Assembly: GCA_004556345.1 (NCBI GenBank)
Contig: SFHQ01000004.1
Coordinates: 1-64,000, forward strand
DNA length: 64,000 nucleotides
DNA from: Clostridiales bacterium
GTDB lineage: Bacteria > Bacillota > Clostridia > Oscillospirales > Oscillospiraceae
Direction: 5' to 3'
A model generated the notes under the pieces. That model made no database searches, had not been told where the DNA came from, and saw only the letters and a program-made list of their open reading frames with translations. Shown here one piece after another: positions 25,225 to 33,117 of the stretch (positions within the stretch are counted from its first letter, which is position 1; the number at the start of each line of letters is the position of its first letter). The position numbers and the translations under genes are program-made.

Positions 25225-25243
25225 GTTAAACCTCCAAGTTTCG

Positions 25244-25510
25244 TCACACGGTAAAGCCACCGGACTCCATGCGCTTGAGCAGGGTGGCCGAGGACAGCTG
25301 CGAGAGATACACTGTGATCTCCCCCGCCCCGTCCCGGCAGAGCAAAAAGGATTTGGGCAGGTCGTCCCCCACCGTCACCACCTGCCCGGCCCGCTGGGCC
25401 TGGGTGAGAAAATCGCGGGTGATGCGGGAGGACGTGGTGTTGTCCAGGTCGAAGATCCCCACCACGTCCCGCTGGCGGATGACCACGGAGCTGCCTAAAT
25501 GCAGGTACAT
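25244..25510 (-). CDS. remB: RemB/YaaB-like DUF370 extracellular-matrix regulator
   Basis: An 88-aa DUF370 protein (MYLHLGSSVVIRQRDVVGIFD...) matching YaaB/RemB, which in Bacillus subtilis lies at exactly this site between recF and gyrB. RemA/RemB activate biofilm matrix genes; RemB's own biochemical role is less clear. GAGGGAA precedes the ATG. It lies 17 bp after recF and 19 bp before gyrB, inside the replication operon. Confidence 0.88.
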   Translation of the reverse strand: MYLHLGSSVVIRQRDVVGIFDLDNTTSSRITRDFLTQAQRAGQVVTVGDDLPKSFLLCRDGAGEITVYLSQLSSATLLKRMESGGFTV

Positions 25511-25527
25511 CGCTTCCCTCTATTCTA

Positions 25528-26697
25528 TCACGAAGGTTCCGACGAATCGGAATCTTTTTTGTCTTGGAACACGGGGATCTTCCCCGTTTCCGGGTCGTTT
25601 ACTAACTTTCCCTGCATGATATGCAGGGTCCGGCCCTCCGGAAAACTCCCGTCCGGAGCCTCGCAGCCGGTGAGGATCACCTGGCCGCCGGTGATGCGCC
25701 GCAGGACGAAATCCTGCCGCCGGGCGTCCAGCTCCGAGAGCACATCGTCCAGGAGCAGGATGGGCCACTGGCCGGTGTCGTCCCGAAACAGCTCCCGCTC
25801 AGCCAGCTTCAGCGACAGCGCAGCGGTCCGGGTCTGCCCCTGGGAGGCATACTGCCGGGCAGGCTGGCCGTTGATCTGGGCCACCAAGTCATCTTTGTGG
25901 GGGCCGGAGAGACAGGACCGGGCGTCCCGCTCGGCCTTGGCGTGGCTGTCCTGGTGGCGGCGGAGGTCTTCGTAGAGCTCCACCGTGGGGCCCAACGGGT
26001 CCCGGACCATGGAGACGGTGGCGTAGTGCAGGGCCAGTGTCTCCCGTCCCCCAGAAAATTCGGTTTGAATTTGGGCGGCCTTCTCCGCCAGCTTGCGGAC
26101 GAAGTGGGCCCGGTAGTGGATCACCAGCGCCCCGGCCCTGGCCATGGCCTCGTTGAAGTCCTCCAGCACATCCAGCAGGCTGGGGTGTTTCTCCCAGTCC
26201 CGCAAAATGCGGGTCTTGTGGTCCAGGAGCTTGTTGTACTGGGCCAGTGCCTCGGCGTATCGGGGGCGGAGCTGACAGATCGCGTGGTCCAGAAAGGACC
26301 GCCGCTCGGCGGCCCCGGCCTTGATGAGGGCCAGGTCCTCCGGGCAGAACAGGACCGTCTGGACGATGCCGCCCAGCTCTGCCGCCGTCTTGCACTTCAC
26401 GTGGTTGACGAACAGCCGCCGCCGGGCACCCCGGAAGAGCTGGACCTCCAGCAGAAAGTCCCGGCCCCGGCTGGTGACCTCGGCGGTGATGGTCCCCTGG
26501 TCTCGGTGGAAGGAGAGCAGCTCCTTGTCCCCCCTGGCCCGGTGGGAGCGGGCCCCGGAGAGAAAGCCGATGGCCTCCAGCAGGTTCGTTTTGCCCTGGG
26601 CGTTCTCTCCCCAGATGACGTTCACGCCGGGGGAAAAGTCGGCGGTGAAGTCCGTGTAGTTCCGAAAGCCGTCCAGAGCGATCCGGCGCAGCTTCAT
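25528..26697 (-). CDS. recF: DNA replication and repair protein RecF
   Basis: A 389-aa SMC-like ATPase that helps load RecA at single-strand gaps. It shows the N-terminal LDGFRNYT, Walker A GENAQGKTN, the signature region SGPHKDDL near residue 265 and Walker B WPILLLDDVLSELD. The start overlaps the rlbA stop by four bases (ATGA). The C-terminal 20 residues are charged and probably disordered. Confidence 0.95.
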   Translation of the reverse strand: MKLRRIALDGFRNYTDFTADFSPGVNVIWGENAQGKTNLLEAIGFLSGARSHRARGDKELLSFHRDQGTITAEVTSRGRDFLLEVQLFRGARRRLFVNHVKCKTAAELGGIVQTVLFCPEDLALIKAGAAERRSFLDHAICQLRPRYAEALAQYNKLLDHKTRILRDWEKHPSLLDVLEDFNEAMARAGALVIHYRAHFVRKLAEKAAQIQTEFSGGRETLALHYATVSMVRDPLGPTVELYEDLRRHQDSHAKAERDARSCLSGPHKDDLVAQINGQPARQYASQGQTRTAALSLKLAERELFRDDTGQWPILLLDDVLSELDARRQDFVLRRITGGQVILTGCEAPDGSFPEGRTLHIMQGKLVNDPETGKIPVFQDKKDSDSSEPS

Positions 26698-26906
26698 TGT
26701 ACCAGGATCTCCTGGCCCTGGAACTGGACGGTGTCACCGGGGCGGAGCTTCTTGCCCCGCATGGTGCAGACTTCGCCGTTGACGGACGCTTGTCCGTCCT
26801 GGATGAGCATTTTGGCTTCCCCGCCGGTGCTGACCAGGTTGGCCAGCTTGAGCAGAGCTTCGAGCTTGATGAACTCGGTGGTGATGGAAACGGTTTTCTG
26901 TGCCAT
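26694..26906 (-). CDS. rlbA: S4-domain RNA-binding protein RlbA/YaaA
   Basis: A 70-aa protein consisting of one S4-like domain (FIKLEALLKLANLVSTGGEAK, then GQASVNGEVCTMRGKKLRPG). It is the conserved small gene between dnaN and recF in Firmicutes. A role in ribosome or RNA binding is assumed for the family. It lies 15 bp after dnaN and overlaps recF by four bases. Confidence 0.9.
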   Translation of the reverse strand: MAQKTVSITTEFIKLEALLKLANLVSTGGEAKMLIQDGQASVNGEVCTMRGKKLRPGDTVQFQGQEILVQ

Positions 26907-26921
26907 ATCTGCCTCTCGTTC

Positions 26922-28034
26922 TCAGGACTCTGCCTTCAGCCGTACCGGCAGGACCATGAAGAGGAAGTTTTCCTCTCCCTCCGCCGGGACGATGATGCAG
27001 GGGGTGATGGGGCTGGACAGCTCCAAGGTGACTTTGTCCTGGGGGGCAGCCTTGAGGGCGTCCATCATATACTTGTTATTGAAGCCGATCTCCAGGCCGT
27101 TGCCGCTGCCGTCGATGGGACAGCAGTCGTGGGCGTTGCCCAGGGCGGTGCGGGTGGTCATGTCGATCTGTCCGTCCCCCACCACGCAGCGCAGGGGGCT
27201 TTTCAGCTTTTCGCTGACGATGAGGGAAACGCGGTCGATGCAGGACAGCAGTTGTTTGGTGTCGGCGGTGACCTTCACCGGGTTGTTCCGGGGGATGGCC
27301 TGCCGCCAGGCCAGGAAGTCGCCTTCCAGGCGGCGGGAGATGAGGATGGTGTCCCCCATTTTGAACAGGATGTGCCGGGCGCCCTGGTGGATGTGGACGA
27401 TCTCCTCGCTCTCCCGGCAGATTTTTTCCACCTCGCTGAGGGAGACGCCGGGGACTACGAACTCAAAGCTTCCGTTCTGTTCTGCCAGGGCCTCCCGGCG
27501 CAGGGCCAGGCGGAATCCGTCCACAGCCACCATGGTCAGGCCGTCCTCCCCCACGGAAAACAGCGTGCCGGTGTGGATGGGGCGGCTGTCGTCGGTGCTC
27601 ACGGCGAAGATGGTCTGGCTGATCATGGCCCGGAGGGTCTGTTCGGGGAGGGCCAGGGAGTTCTGGTATTCCACCGTGGGCAGCTCCGGGAAGTCCTCCG
27701 GGTCGATGCCGAGCAGGTCGAACTCGCTGTATCCACAGGCGATGTGGACTTTGAGGGCCTCCTCCTGGAACAGGACCATGTCGTCGGGCAGCTTGCGGAC
27801 GATTTCTCCAAACAGGCGGGCGGGGAGGACCATGGAACCGGGCTGGGAGACATCGGCCTGGATGGCAGATCGGATGCCGGTCTCTTGGTTATAGCCGGTG
27901 AGGAAGACGGTGCCGTTTTCTTCGGCTTCGAGCAGAAGTCCTTCCAGAGCAGGGATGGTGCTTTTGGGAGAAACGGCACGGGAAGCGGTGAGGATGGCAG
28001 ATTGCAGCAATGCTTTTTCACAGCTGAATTTCAT
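26922..28034 (-). CDS. dnaN: DNA polymerase III beta subunit (sliding clamp)
   Basis: A 370-aa clamp with three repeated domains, from MKFSCEKALLQSAI to the C-terminal MVLPVRL. Typical stretches: ISPKSTIPALEGLLL-like VSPKSTIPALEG, and PARLFGEIVRKLP. It forms the dimeric ring that tethers polymerase to DNA. GGAGGT six bases before ATG 28034 fixes the start; the frame runs 85 codons further into oriC without coding character. It is followed by rlbA and recF. Confidence 0.96.
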   Translation of the reverse strand: MKFSCEKALLQSAILTASRAVSPKSTIPALEGLLLEAEENGTVFLTGYNQETGIRSAIQADVSQPGSMVLPARLFGEIVRKLPDDMVLFQEEALKVHIACGYSEFDLLGIDPEDFPELPTVEYQNSLALPEQTLRAMISQTIFAVSTDDSRPIHTGTLFSVGEDGLTMVAVDGFRLALRREALAEQNGSFEFVVPGVSLSEVEKICRESEEIVHIHQGARHILFKMGDTILISRRLEGDFLAWRQAIPRNNPVKVTADTKQLLSCIDRVSLIVSEKLKSPLRCVVGDGQIDMTTRTALGNAHDCCPIDGSGNGLEIGFNNKYMMDALKAAPQDKVTLELSSPITPCIIVPAEGEENFLFMVLPVRLKAES

Positions 28035-28342
28035 GGAAAGACCTCCGATTCTGGTGATGGATGGTTGGGGTGGGGGTTGCTGGAGTAAAAGAGAGAATAA
28101 GAAAAAAGGTCGCAGTGGTAGTAGTAGGGCTGTTTTTTGTGGAAAACTGGCGGGACTCTCAGGTTTTCTAGGATTTTTTGCCCACAGCCCCTGTGGATGG
28201 TTTTGGTCTGTTTTTGTCCCCCGTGTGGATAGATGCAAACTTTCCACACAGACTTCTCCACATATCCACATTTCCCGGTGGAGACCCACAGGCTTTGGGG
28301 AGCGTTTTTCCGGGGAAAATTTCTCCCGGTTTGGGGGTGGGG
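28035..28342. other. oriC: Replication origin oriC (dnaA-dnaN intergenic region)
   Basis: A 308-bp gap between dnaA and dnaN. DnaA-box-like 9-mers (consensus TTATCCACA): TGTGGATGG 28192-28200, TGTGGATAG 28224-28232, TTTCCACAC 28241-28249, TTCTCCACA 28254-28262 and ATATCCACA 28262-28270. A further TGTGGAAAA (28138-28146) sits next to GGGC and three TAG triplets (28119-28127), then an A-rich stretch (28087-28107). This box-GC-trio-A-rich order is the basal unwinding architecture known from Bacillus. The strand switch of the genes here agrees with an origin. The dnaN leader also runs through it. Confidence 0.85.
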
Positions 28343-29659
28343 TCAGTTGTAGCGTTCGTTGACGTTCGAGCGGATGTCTTTAATGACCTCGTTGGTCTCC
28401 GGGTCGGTTTTGCACTGCTTTTCGACCCGCTCGATGGAGTGCAGGACGGTGGTGTGGTCCCGGTTGTCGAACTCCTTGCCGATGTCTTTCAGGGAGAGCT
28501 TCGTCATGTGCCGGGTGAGATAGATGGCGATGTGCCGGGCCCAGCTGGTGGCCTTGGTCCGCCCCTGCCCCCGGATGGCGTTGGGGTCGATGTCGTAGAA
28601 CTTGCCGACCTCCTCGATGATGACCTCGGCGGTGGGCAGGATGTCTGACGGTTCTTTGAACATGTCCCGGACGGCGCGGGTCACGGAGCTGGCGTCCACG
28701 TTGCTGCCCAGCAGGTCCCGGAAGGCGAGGATCTTTTTCACGGTTCCCTCGATCTGCCGCACGTTGGAGGTGACGTTTTCCGCTACATAGATGAGCACTT
28801 CCTCCGGCAGCTCGACGCCCATGCGGATGGCCTTGTTTTTGATGATGGCCATGCGGGTCTCGTAGTCCGGGGGCTGGATGTCGGCCAGAAGGCCCCATTC
28901 AAAGCGGGTCTTTAAGCGGTCTTCCAGCCGCAGCATCTCCTTGGGGGGACGGTCGGCGGTAAAGACGATCTGCTTTTTGTCCTCGTAGAGGGTGTTGAAG
29001 GTGTGGAACATCTCCTCCTGGGTGGAGTCCCGCCCGGCGATGAACTGCACGTCGTCCATGAGGAACACGTCTGCCGAGCGGTACTTGGCCCGGAACTCCT
29101 GGTTTTTCCCGGCCCGGATATCCCGGATGAGCTCATTGGTGAAGTCCTCGCCCCGGATGTAGACGATCTTATAGTCCGGGTGATTTTTATGGATGGTGTG
29201 GGCGATGGCATACAGCAGGTGGGTCTTGCCCAGGCCGGACTCGCCGTGGATGAAGAGCGGGTTGTAGTTCTCTGCCGGATGCTCGGCCACGGCCAGGGCC
29301 GCTGCGTGGGCCAGCTTGTTGGAGTTGCCCACCACGAAGCGCTCAAAGGTATACTCCTCCGTTCCCGGCAGGAAGCGGGAGGGGGGCTCTTTCTTGGCGT
29401 ATTTGTCTTTTTCGTCCTCGCTCAGGACCACCACGTCCAGGTCCTCGGAGAACAGGTCATACAGGGCCTTTTTGATGTCCTTTAGGTACCGGGAGACCAC
29501 GATCTCCCGCTTGAAGTCCGTGGGAACATAGAGAATGAACCGGTTTTCATCCAGAGCCACCGGCTCTGCGTCGGAGAACCAGGTGGTGATGGTGGTCTCG
29601 GTCATGGTTTGTTTCATCAGGGACAGCACGCGCTCCCAAATATCCGCGGCAGAGTTCAT
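28343..29659 (-). CDS. dnaA: Chromosomal replication initiator DnaA
   Basis: A 438-aa DnaA. Domain I (about 1-85) is followed by a short linker, the AAA+ domain with FVVGNSNKLAHAAA, Walker A GESGLGKTH, Walker B FLMDDVQFI and sensor GTVKKI, and domain IV with the DNA-binding helix and signature NRDHTTVLHSI (Asn in place of the more common Gly). It binds the DnaA boxes in the gap just downstream of it. AAAGGAGGT lies five bases before ATG 29659; the frame extends upstream but without SD. Confidence 0.97.
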   Translation of the reverse strand: MNSAADIWERVLSLMKQTMTETTITTWFSDAEPVALDENRFILYVPTDFKREIVVSRYLKDIKKALYDLFSEDLDVVVLSEDEKDKYAKKEPPSRFLPGTEEYTFERFVVGNSNKLAHAAALAVAEHPAENYNPLFIHGESGLGKTHLLYAIAHTIHKNHPDYKIVYIRGEDFTNELIRDIRAGKNQEFRAKYRSADVFLMDDVQFIAGRDSTQEEMFHTFNTLYEDKKQIVFTADRPPKEMLRLEDRLKTRFEWGLLADIQPPDYETRMAIIKNKAIRMGVELPEEVLIYVAENVTSNVRQIEGTVKKILAFRDLLGSNVDASSVTRAVRDMFKEPSDILPTAEVIIEEVGKFYDIDPNAIRGQGRTKATSWARHIAIYLTRHMTKLSLKDIGKEFDNRDHTTVLHSIERVEKQCKTDPETNEVIKDIRSNVNERYN

Positions 29660-29799
29660 GGGCAACCTCCTTTGGTCTGTCGTCACCGGGGCCGTGCCCC
29701 CTTTCGGCGGGGGCGGCACGATAAAAAGCATGGACAAATAGGCCCATGCCATTCATGGACCTGCCGGTGAGAACAGAGTTATCGATAAAAAATCAGTTT

Positions 29800-29828
29800 A
29801 TTATAGCAGATTCCGTTTTTTTTGGCAA
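29800..29828 (-). promoter_or_regulatory. dnaA promoter
   Basis: Minus strand: -35 TTGCCA (29823-29828), 17-bp spacer, -10 TATAAT (29800-29805). The leader is about 135 nt. The 419-bp gap between dnaA and rpmH holds this promoter and the divergent rpmH promoter; no DnaA box was seen in it. Confidence 0.75.
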
Positions 29829-29896
29829 GCGCTGTTCTATTTATAAGGTGCCTGTGCGGGGGGCAGAAGGCGGCCAGATCCGAGAAAAATTTAAGG

Positions 29897-29926
29897 TTGA
29901 CAGAGGGATGTGGTTTCCTGTATAAT
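29897..29926 (+). promoter_or_regulatory. rpmH promoter
   Basis: -35 TTGACA (29897-29902), 18-bp spacer, -10 TATAAT (29921-29926), pointing right. It is divergent from the dnaA promoter about 70 bp away, as in most Firmicutes. Confidence 0.8.
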
Positions 29927-30078
29927 GTATTGCACGCAATCATGGAGCTTTCCTGGCTTTTTTGACTGCGTATTTTCTGTGACGACCGCGGCCGGGGCAA
30001 TTCGGCCGTTGTGGTTGGCGGGCCTTATGATTATTTTATTCGGCTTCCGCTCGAAATAGATACAGGAGGTGTATCGGA

Positions 30079-30213
30079 ATGGTTCGTACCTATCAGCCCA
30101 AGAAGCGTCAGCGTTCCAAGGAGCACGGGTTCCGCAAGCGCATGGCTACCGCCAACGGGCGCAAGGTTCTGGCTCGTCGCCGCGCCAGAGGCCGCGCTCG
30201 GCTGACTCACTGA
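30079..30213 (+). CDS. rpmH: Large-subunit ribosomal protein L34
   Basis: A 44-aa, highly basic protein beginning MVRTYQPKKRQRSKEHGF and continuing with the L34 core RKRMATANGRKVLARRRARG. AGGAGG (30064-30069) precedes the ATG at 30079 (nine-base spacing). L34 is universally placed divergent from dnaA near the origin, followed by rnpA. Confidence 0.97.
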   Translation: MVRTYQPKKRQRSKEHGFRKRMATANGRKVLARRRARGRARLTH

Positions 30214-30243
30214 TGCCAAGGTTAACCGCATAGAGACTGACTA

Positions 30244-30295
30244 AGGGGCGGGGAATCGTATTCCACCGCCCCTGCGAAGCATCAGCTTCTTTTTT
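30244..30295 (+). terminator. Tandem hairpins between rpmH and rnpA
   Basis: First hairpin AGGGGCGG...CCGCCCCT (30244-30273), second GAAGC-atca-GCTTC followed by six T (30276-30295). The second has the form of a terminator and probably lowers rnpA transcription relative to rpmH. Confidence 0.7.
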
Positions 30296-30340
30296 GCCGC
30301 AGTCTCTGGCGGCTCTGTCAGAATGTAGGGAGAAAATGCT

Positions 30341-30697
30341 GTGAAATTTACCGTTTCCTTAAAGGAAAATAGGGTCTTTCGCCGGCTGTACGCCAAGGGC
30401 AAGAGCGCCGTGGCCCCCACGATGGTCCTCTACTGCCGCCGCAACGGCCGCAGGCAGAGCCGCCTGGGGCTGACCACCGGCACCAAGCTCGGCCACGCCG
30501 TGGTGCGCAACAAAGTGCGCCGCCGCCTGCGGGAGATCTATCGGCTGCACGAGGACCGGTTTGCCCCCGGCTACGATATTGTCGTCGTGGCGCGGGTCCG
30601 GGCGGTCCACAGCTCCTATGCCGTGTTGGAACGAGATTTTCTCCGCCTGGCAAAAAAACTTCAGCTTCTCCCCTCCCAGGAGGGAAAGAAGCCATGA
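30341..30697 (+). CDS. rnpA: Ribonuclease P protein component
   Basis: A 118-aa basic protein (about the family's 110-120 aa) that assists the RNase P RNA in tRNA 5' processing. It has MKFTVSLKENRVFRRLYAKGKS, the RNR-type signature GTKLGHAVVRNKVRRRLREIYR, and YDIVVVAR. The start is GTG at 30341 with GGGAGA seven bases upstream. It overlaps yidD by four bases. Confidence 0.95.
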   Translation: MKFTVSLKENRVFRRLYAKGKSAVAPTMVLYCRRNGRRQSRLGLTTGTKLGHAVVRNKVRRRLREIYRLHEDRFAPGYDIVVVARVRAVHSSYAVLERDFLRLAKKLQLLPSQEGKKP

Positions 30698-30912
30698 AGG
30701 CTGTCCTGCTCTGGATGATCCGGTTTTACCGCCGGTTCCTCTCGCCGCTCCGTCCCCCCTGCTGCCGGTTCATTCCCACCTGCTCGGCCTATGCCCTGGA
30801 GGCGGTCGAAAAATACGGTGCTCTCAAGGGGGGCTTTCTTGCCCTGCGCCGCATCCTGCGCTGCAACCCCTTTCATCGGCAGAAGAGCATCGAGTATGAC
30901 CCCGTCCCCTGA
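30694..30912 (+). CDS. yidD: Membrane protein insertion efficiency factor YidD
   Basis: A 72-aa protein with the family pattern MIRFYRRFLSPLRPPCCRF, PTCSAYALEAVEKYG and ILRCNPFH. YidD is a small amphipathic membrane-associated protein that helps YidC-dependent insertion. The rnpA-yidD-yidC order is conserved. It overlaps rnpA by four bases. Confidence 0.94.
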   Translation: MKAVLLWMIRFYRRFLSPLRPPCCRFIPTCSAYALEAVEKYGALKGGFLALRRILRCNPFHRQKSIEYDPVP

Positions 30913-30978
30913 CGGCGGGGCGACAGCCATCCCCGGCGGACAAGCCGCCGGGACCCCATCTCACTTGGAGGCGCTGCA

Positions 30979-32193
30979 ATGAGCATTATTTTGACCCCCT
31001 TTGCCAAGCTGCTTCTGCTGTTCTACAACATCACCGGCAGCTATGGTGTGTCCATCATCCTGTTCGGCCTGGTGGTCCGTCTGGTCCTGTCCCCCATCTT
31101 CCTGAAAGGTCGTAAGGGCATGCTGGCCATGAGCGGACTGGCGGAAAAGCAGAAGGTCTTGGCCCAGAAGTACGCCCGCGACCGGGAAAAATACAGCCAG
31201 GAGCTCACCAAGCTCTATGAGCAGGAGGGCGTGAAGCCCTCGTCCGGCTGTCTCTGGTCCTTCCTGCCCCTGCCCTTCCTGATGGTGCTGTACGCCATCA
31301 TCCGGCAGCCCCTGACCTACCTCATGAACGTCACGGAAGATCAGTTCAACGTGATCTCCAACCTGCTCTACGGGGAGGTCCTCAACTATAAGAACCAGCA
31401 GCTGCAGATCGCCCAGGACGTGTTCCTGAACCACGATAAGATCGTCGCCGCTGTGCCCGACCTGGCCGGGATGCCCCAGATCGACTTTACCTTCCTGGGC
31501 GTGAACCTGTCCCAGACCCCCAGCTTCATGTTCTGGAAAGCGGATAACGTGGGTTCTGCCTTCGTTCTCTGGCTCATCCCCATCATCTCTGCCCTGCTGG
31601 GCGTGGTGTCCATGATCGTGACCAATAAGATCAACGCCGACGTGCTCGGCACGGCCAAGCCCATGGACCAGTCCACCAAGACCACCATGCTCATCATGCC
31701 CCTGTTCTCCCTGTGGATCTGCTTCACGCTGCCCGCCGCCCTGGGCGTGTACTGGATCGCAAACAGCCTGTTTGCCATGCTCCAGGAAGTGGTGAACATC
31801 CCCTTCCTCCGCTCCTTCCTGAAAAAACAGGAAAAGGACCGGGCCGAGCGCCAGGAACAGGAGCGAGAGCGCATCAAGCTGGAGAAGAAAGCCCAGGCCG
31901 AAGCCAAGCGCAAGGCCCAGGAGGAGATGCGCAAGATCCAGATGGAGCGCAAGCTCAACAAGAGCATCGCCGGGGCCAGCCGGGAGGGCATCCGCGCCTA
32001 CGCCAGAGGCCGTCTGTATGACCCGGAGCGCTATCCCACCTTCCCCTATCAGGACCCCAACGAGCTGGCCAAACAGGCCGAGGCCGAGCAGGCCCAAAAG
32101 CAGGCCGTGGAGCTGGCAAAAAAAGACAAGAAGAAGGGGAAACCCACAGCCCAGGCTCTGGATGAGACCCGCGGCGACAACGACGAAAAGTAA
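30979..32193 (+). CDS. yidC: Membrane protein insertase YidC/SpoIIIJ/Oxa1 family
   Basis: A 404-aa multi-pass insertase. After the first helix (GSYGVSIILFGLVVRLVLSP) comes the cytoplasmic hairpin with many charged residues, then four more membrane segments, including LWSFLPLPFLMVLYAIIR and LPAALGVYWIANSLFAML. The conserved hydrophilic-groove arginine is Arg in VVRLVL. The cytoplasmic tail (about 275-404) is long, Lys/Glu/Gln-rich and probably alpha-helical, as in Gram-positive SpoIIIJ forms that bind ribosomes. It has no lipobox. TGGAGG precedes the ATG. Confidence 0.94.
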   Translation: MSIILTPFAKLLLLFYNITGSYGVSIILFGLVVRLVLSPIFLKGRKGMLAMSGLAEKQKVLAQKYARDREKYSQELTKLYEQEGVKPSSGCLWSFLPLPFLMVLYAIIRQPLTYLMNVTEDQFNVISNLLYGEVLNYKNQQLQIAQDVFLNHDKIVAAVPDLAGMPQIDFTFLGVNLSQTPSFMFWKADNVGSAFVLWLIPIISALLGVVSMIVTNKINADVLGTAKPMDQSTKTTMLIMPLFSLWICFTLPAALGVYWIANSLFAMLQEVVNIPFLRSFLKKQEKDRAERQEQERERIKLEKKAQAEAKRKAQEEMRKIQMERKLNKSIAGASREGIRAYARGRLYDPERYPTFPYQDPNELAKQAEAEQAQKQAVELAKKDKKKGKPTAQALDETRGDNDEK

Positions 32194-32208
32194 GGAGAGA
32201 CCTGCCTT

Positions 32209-33030
32209 ATGTTGAAATGGATAGAAGCCACGGGCAGATCGGAAGATGCTGCCGTGCAGAACGCCCTGGCCCAGCTGGGGCTGGACCGGGACAGTGTGTC
32301 CGTAGAAGTGCTGGAGCGGGCCAAGTCCGGATTTTTGGGCTTTGGCAGCGCCCCCGCCAAAGTAAAGGTCACCTATGAGGTCCCCGACGAGGAGACCCCC
32401 GCCCCCCAGCCGGAGCCTGTACCGCCGAAGCAGCCGGACCCCGCGCCCGCCCCGAAGGCGGCCCCGGAAGCCGTCCGGGAGCCGGTACCGGAGAAGGCCG
32501 TCCCCGCAGCGGCCCCGGCTGCCCCCGCTGCCGAGGCAGCACCGGCCCCCGCCGCCCAGAGCGGTGACGTGGAGGAGCGCATCCGCGCCTTCCTCTCCGG
32601 CCTGCTGGCCCAGATGGAGGTCCAGGCGGACATCGTCATCGCCCCCCGCACCGAAAACGGAATCCTCGTGACCCTGGAGGGGCAGAAGCTGGGCGCCCTC
32701 ATCGGCCACCGGGGCGAGACGCTGGACGCCATCCAGCAGCTGACCAACTACTCCGTCAACCGCGGCCGCGCCCATCGGGTGCGGGTCCACATCGACGCGG
32801 AGAACTACCGGGCCAAGCGGGAGGAATCCCTGCGCCGTCTGGCCAAAAAGGTGGCCATGAAGGTGGTCAAGTACCGCCGGAACATCACCCTGGAACCGAT
32901 GAACGCCTACGAGCGCCATGTGATTCACGAGACCTTGCAGGATACCCCTGACGTGATCACCTACTCCACCGGAACGGAACCCAACCGCCGCACCGTGGTG
33001 GCCTATTCCAGAGGAAAGCACGCATATTGA
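32209..33030 (+). CDS. khpB: RNA-binding protein KhpB (Jag/EloR)
   Basis: A 273-aa protein with the Jag N-terminal domain (1-50, MLKWIEATGRSEDAAVQNAL), a Pro/Ala/Glu-rich linker (about 58-118), a KH domain with the GxxG-type loop (LIGHRGETLDAIQQL, about 165-180) and a C-terminal R3H domain (MNAYERHVIHETLQD, RRTVVAYSRG). Homologues bind mRNA with KhpA and influence cell elongation in streptococci and sporulation stage III in Bacillus. It lies 15 bp after yidC, the conserved order. Confidence 0.94.
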   Translation: MLKWIEATGRSEDAAVQNALAQLGLDRDSVSVEVLERAKSGFLGFGSAPAKVKVTYEVPDEETPAPQPEPVPPKQPDPAPAPKAAPEAVREPVPEKAVPAAAPAAPAAEAAPAPAAQSGDVEERIRAFLSGLLAQMEVQADIVIAPRTENGILVTLEGQKLGALIGHRGETLDAIQQLTNYSVNRGRAHRVRVHIDAENYRAKREESLRRLAKKVAMKVVKYRRNITLEPMNAYERHVIHETLQDTPDVITYSTGTEPNRRTVVAYSRGKHAY

Positions 33031-33032
33031 TC

Positions 33033-33077
33033 GAGAAAGACGGCGGCGGTGGACCACACCTCCGCCGCCTTTTCTCG
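33033..33077 (+). terminator. Terminator after khpB
   Basis: GAGAAAgaCGGCGG...CCGCCGccTTTTCTC forms a long GC-rich stem with a T-run in the 3' arm, starting three bases after the stop codon. It ends the rpmH-rnpA-yidD-yidC-khpB transcript. Confidence 0.75.
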
Positions 33078-33117
33078 CCACGGGCCTCCGCGCCTGTCTA
33101 TCAAGGAGGGAGTACAC

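Noticed and set aside
29760..29790. Second DnaA-box cluster upstream of dnaA
   Set aside because: Only a TTATCGATAA palindrome is present, which does not match the DnaA box.
29779..30000. Minus-strand frame of 73 codons between dnaA and rpmH
   Set aside because: It has no SD and overlaps both divergent promoters.
31850..32180. Repeats in the yidC and khpB Lys/Glu- or Pro/Ala-rich coding stretches
   Set aside because: They are low-complexity protein segments, not DNA repeats or a CRISPR array; no CRISPR array is present anywhere in the window.
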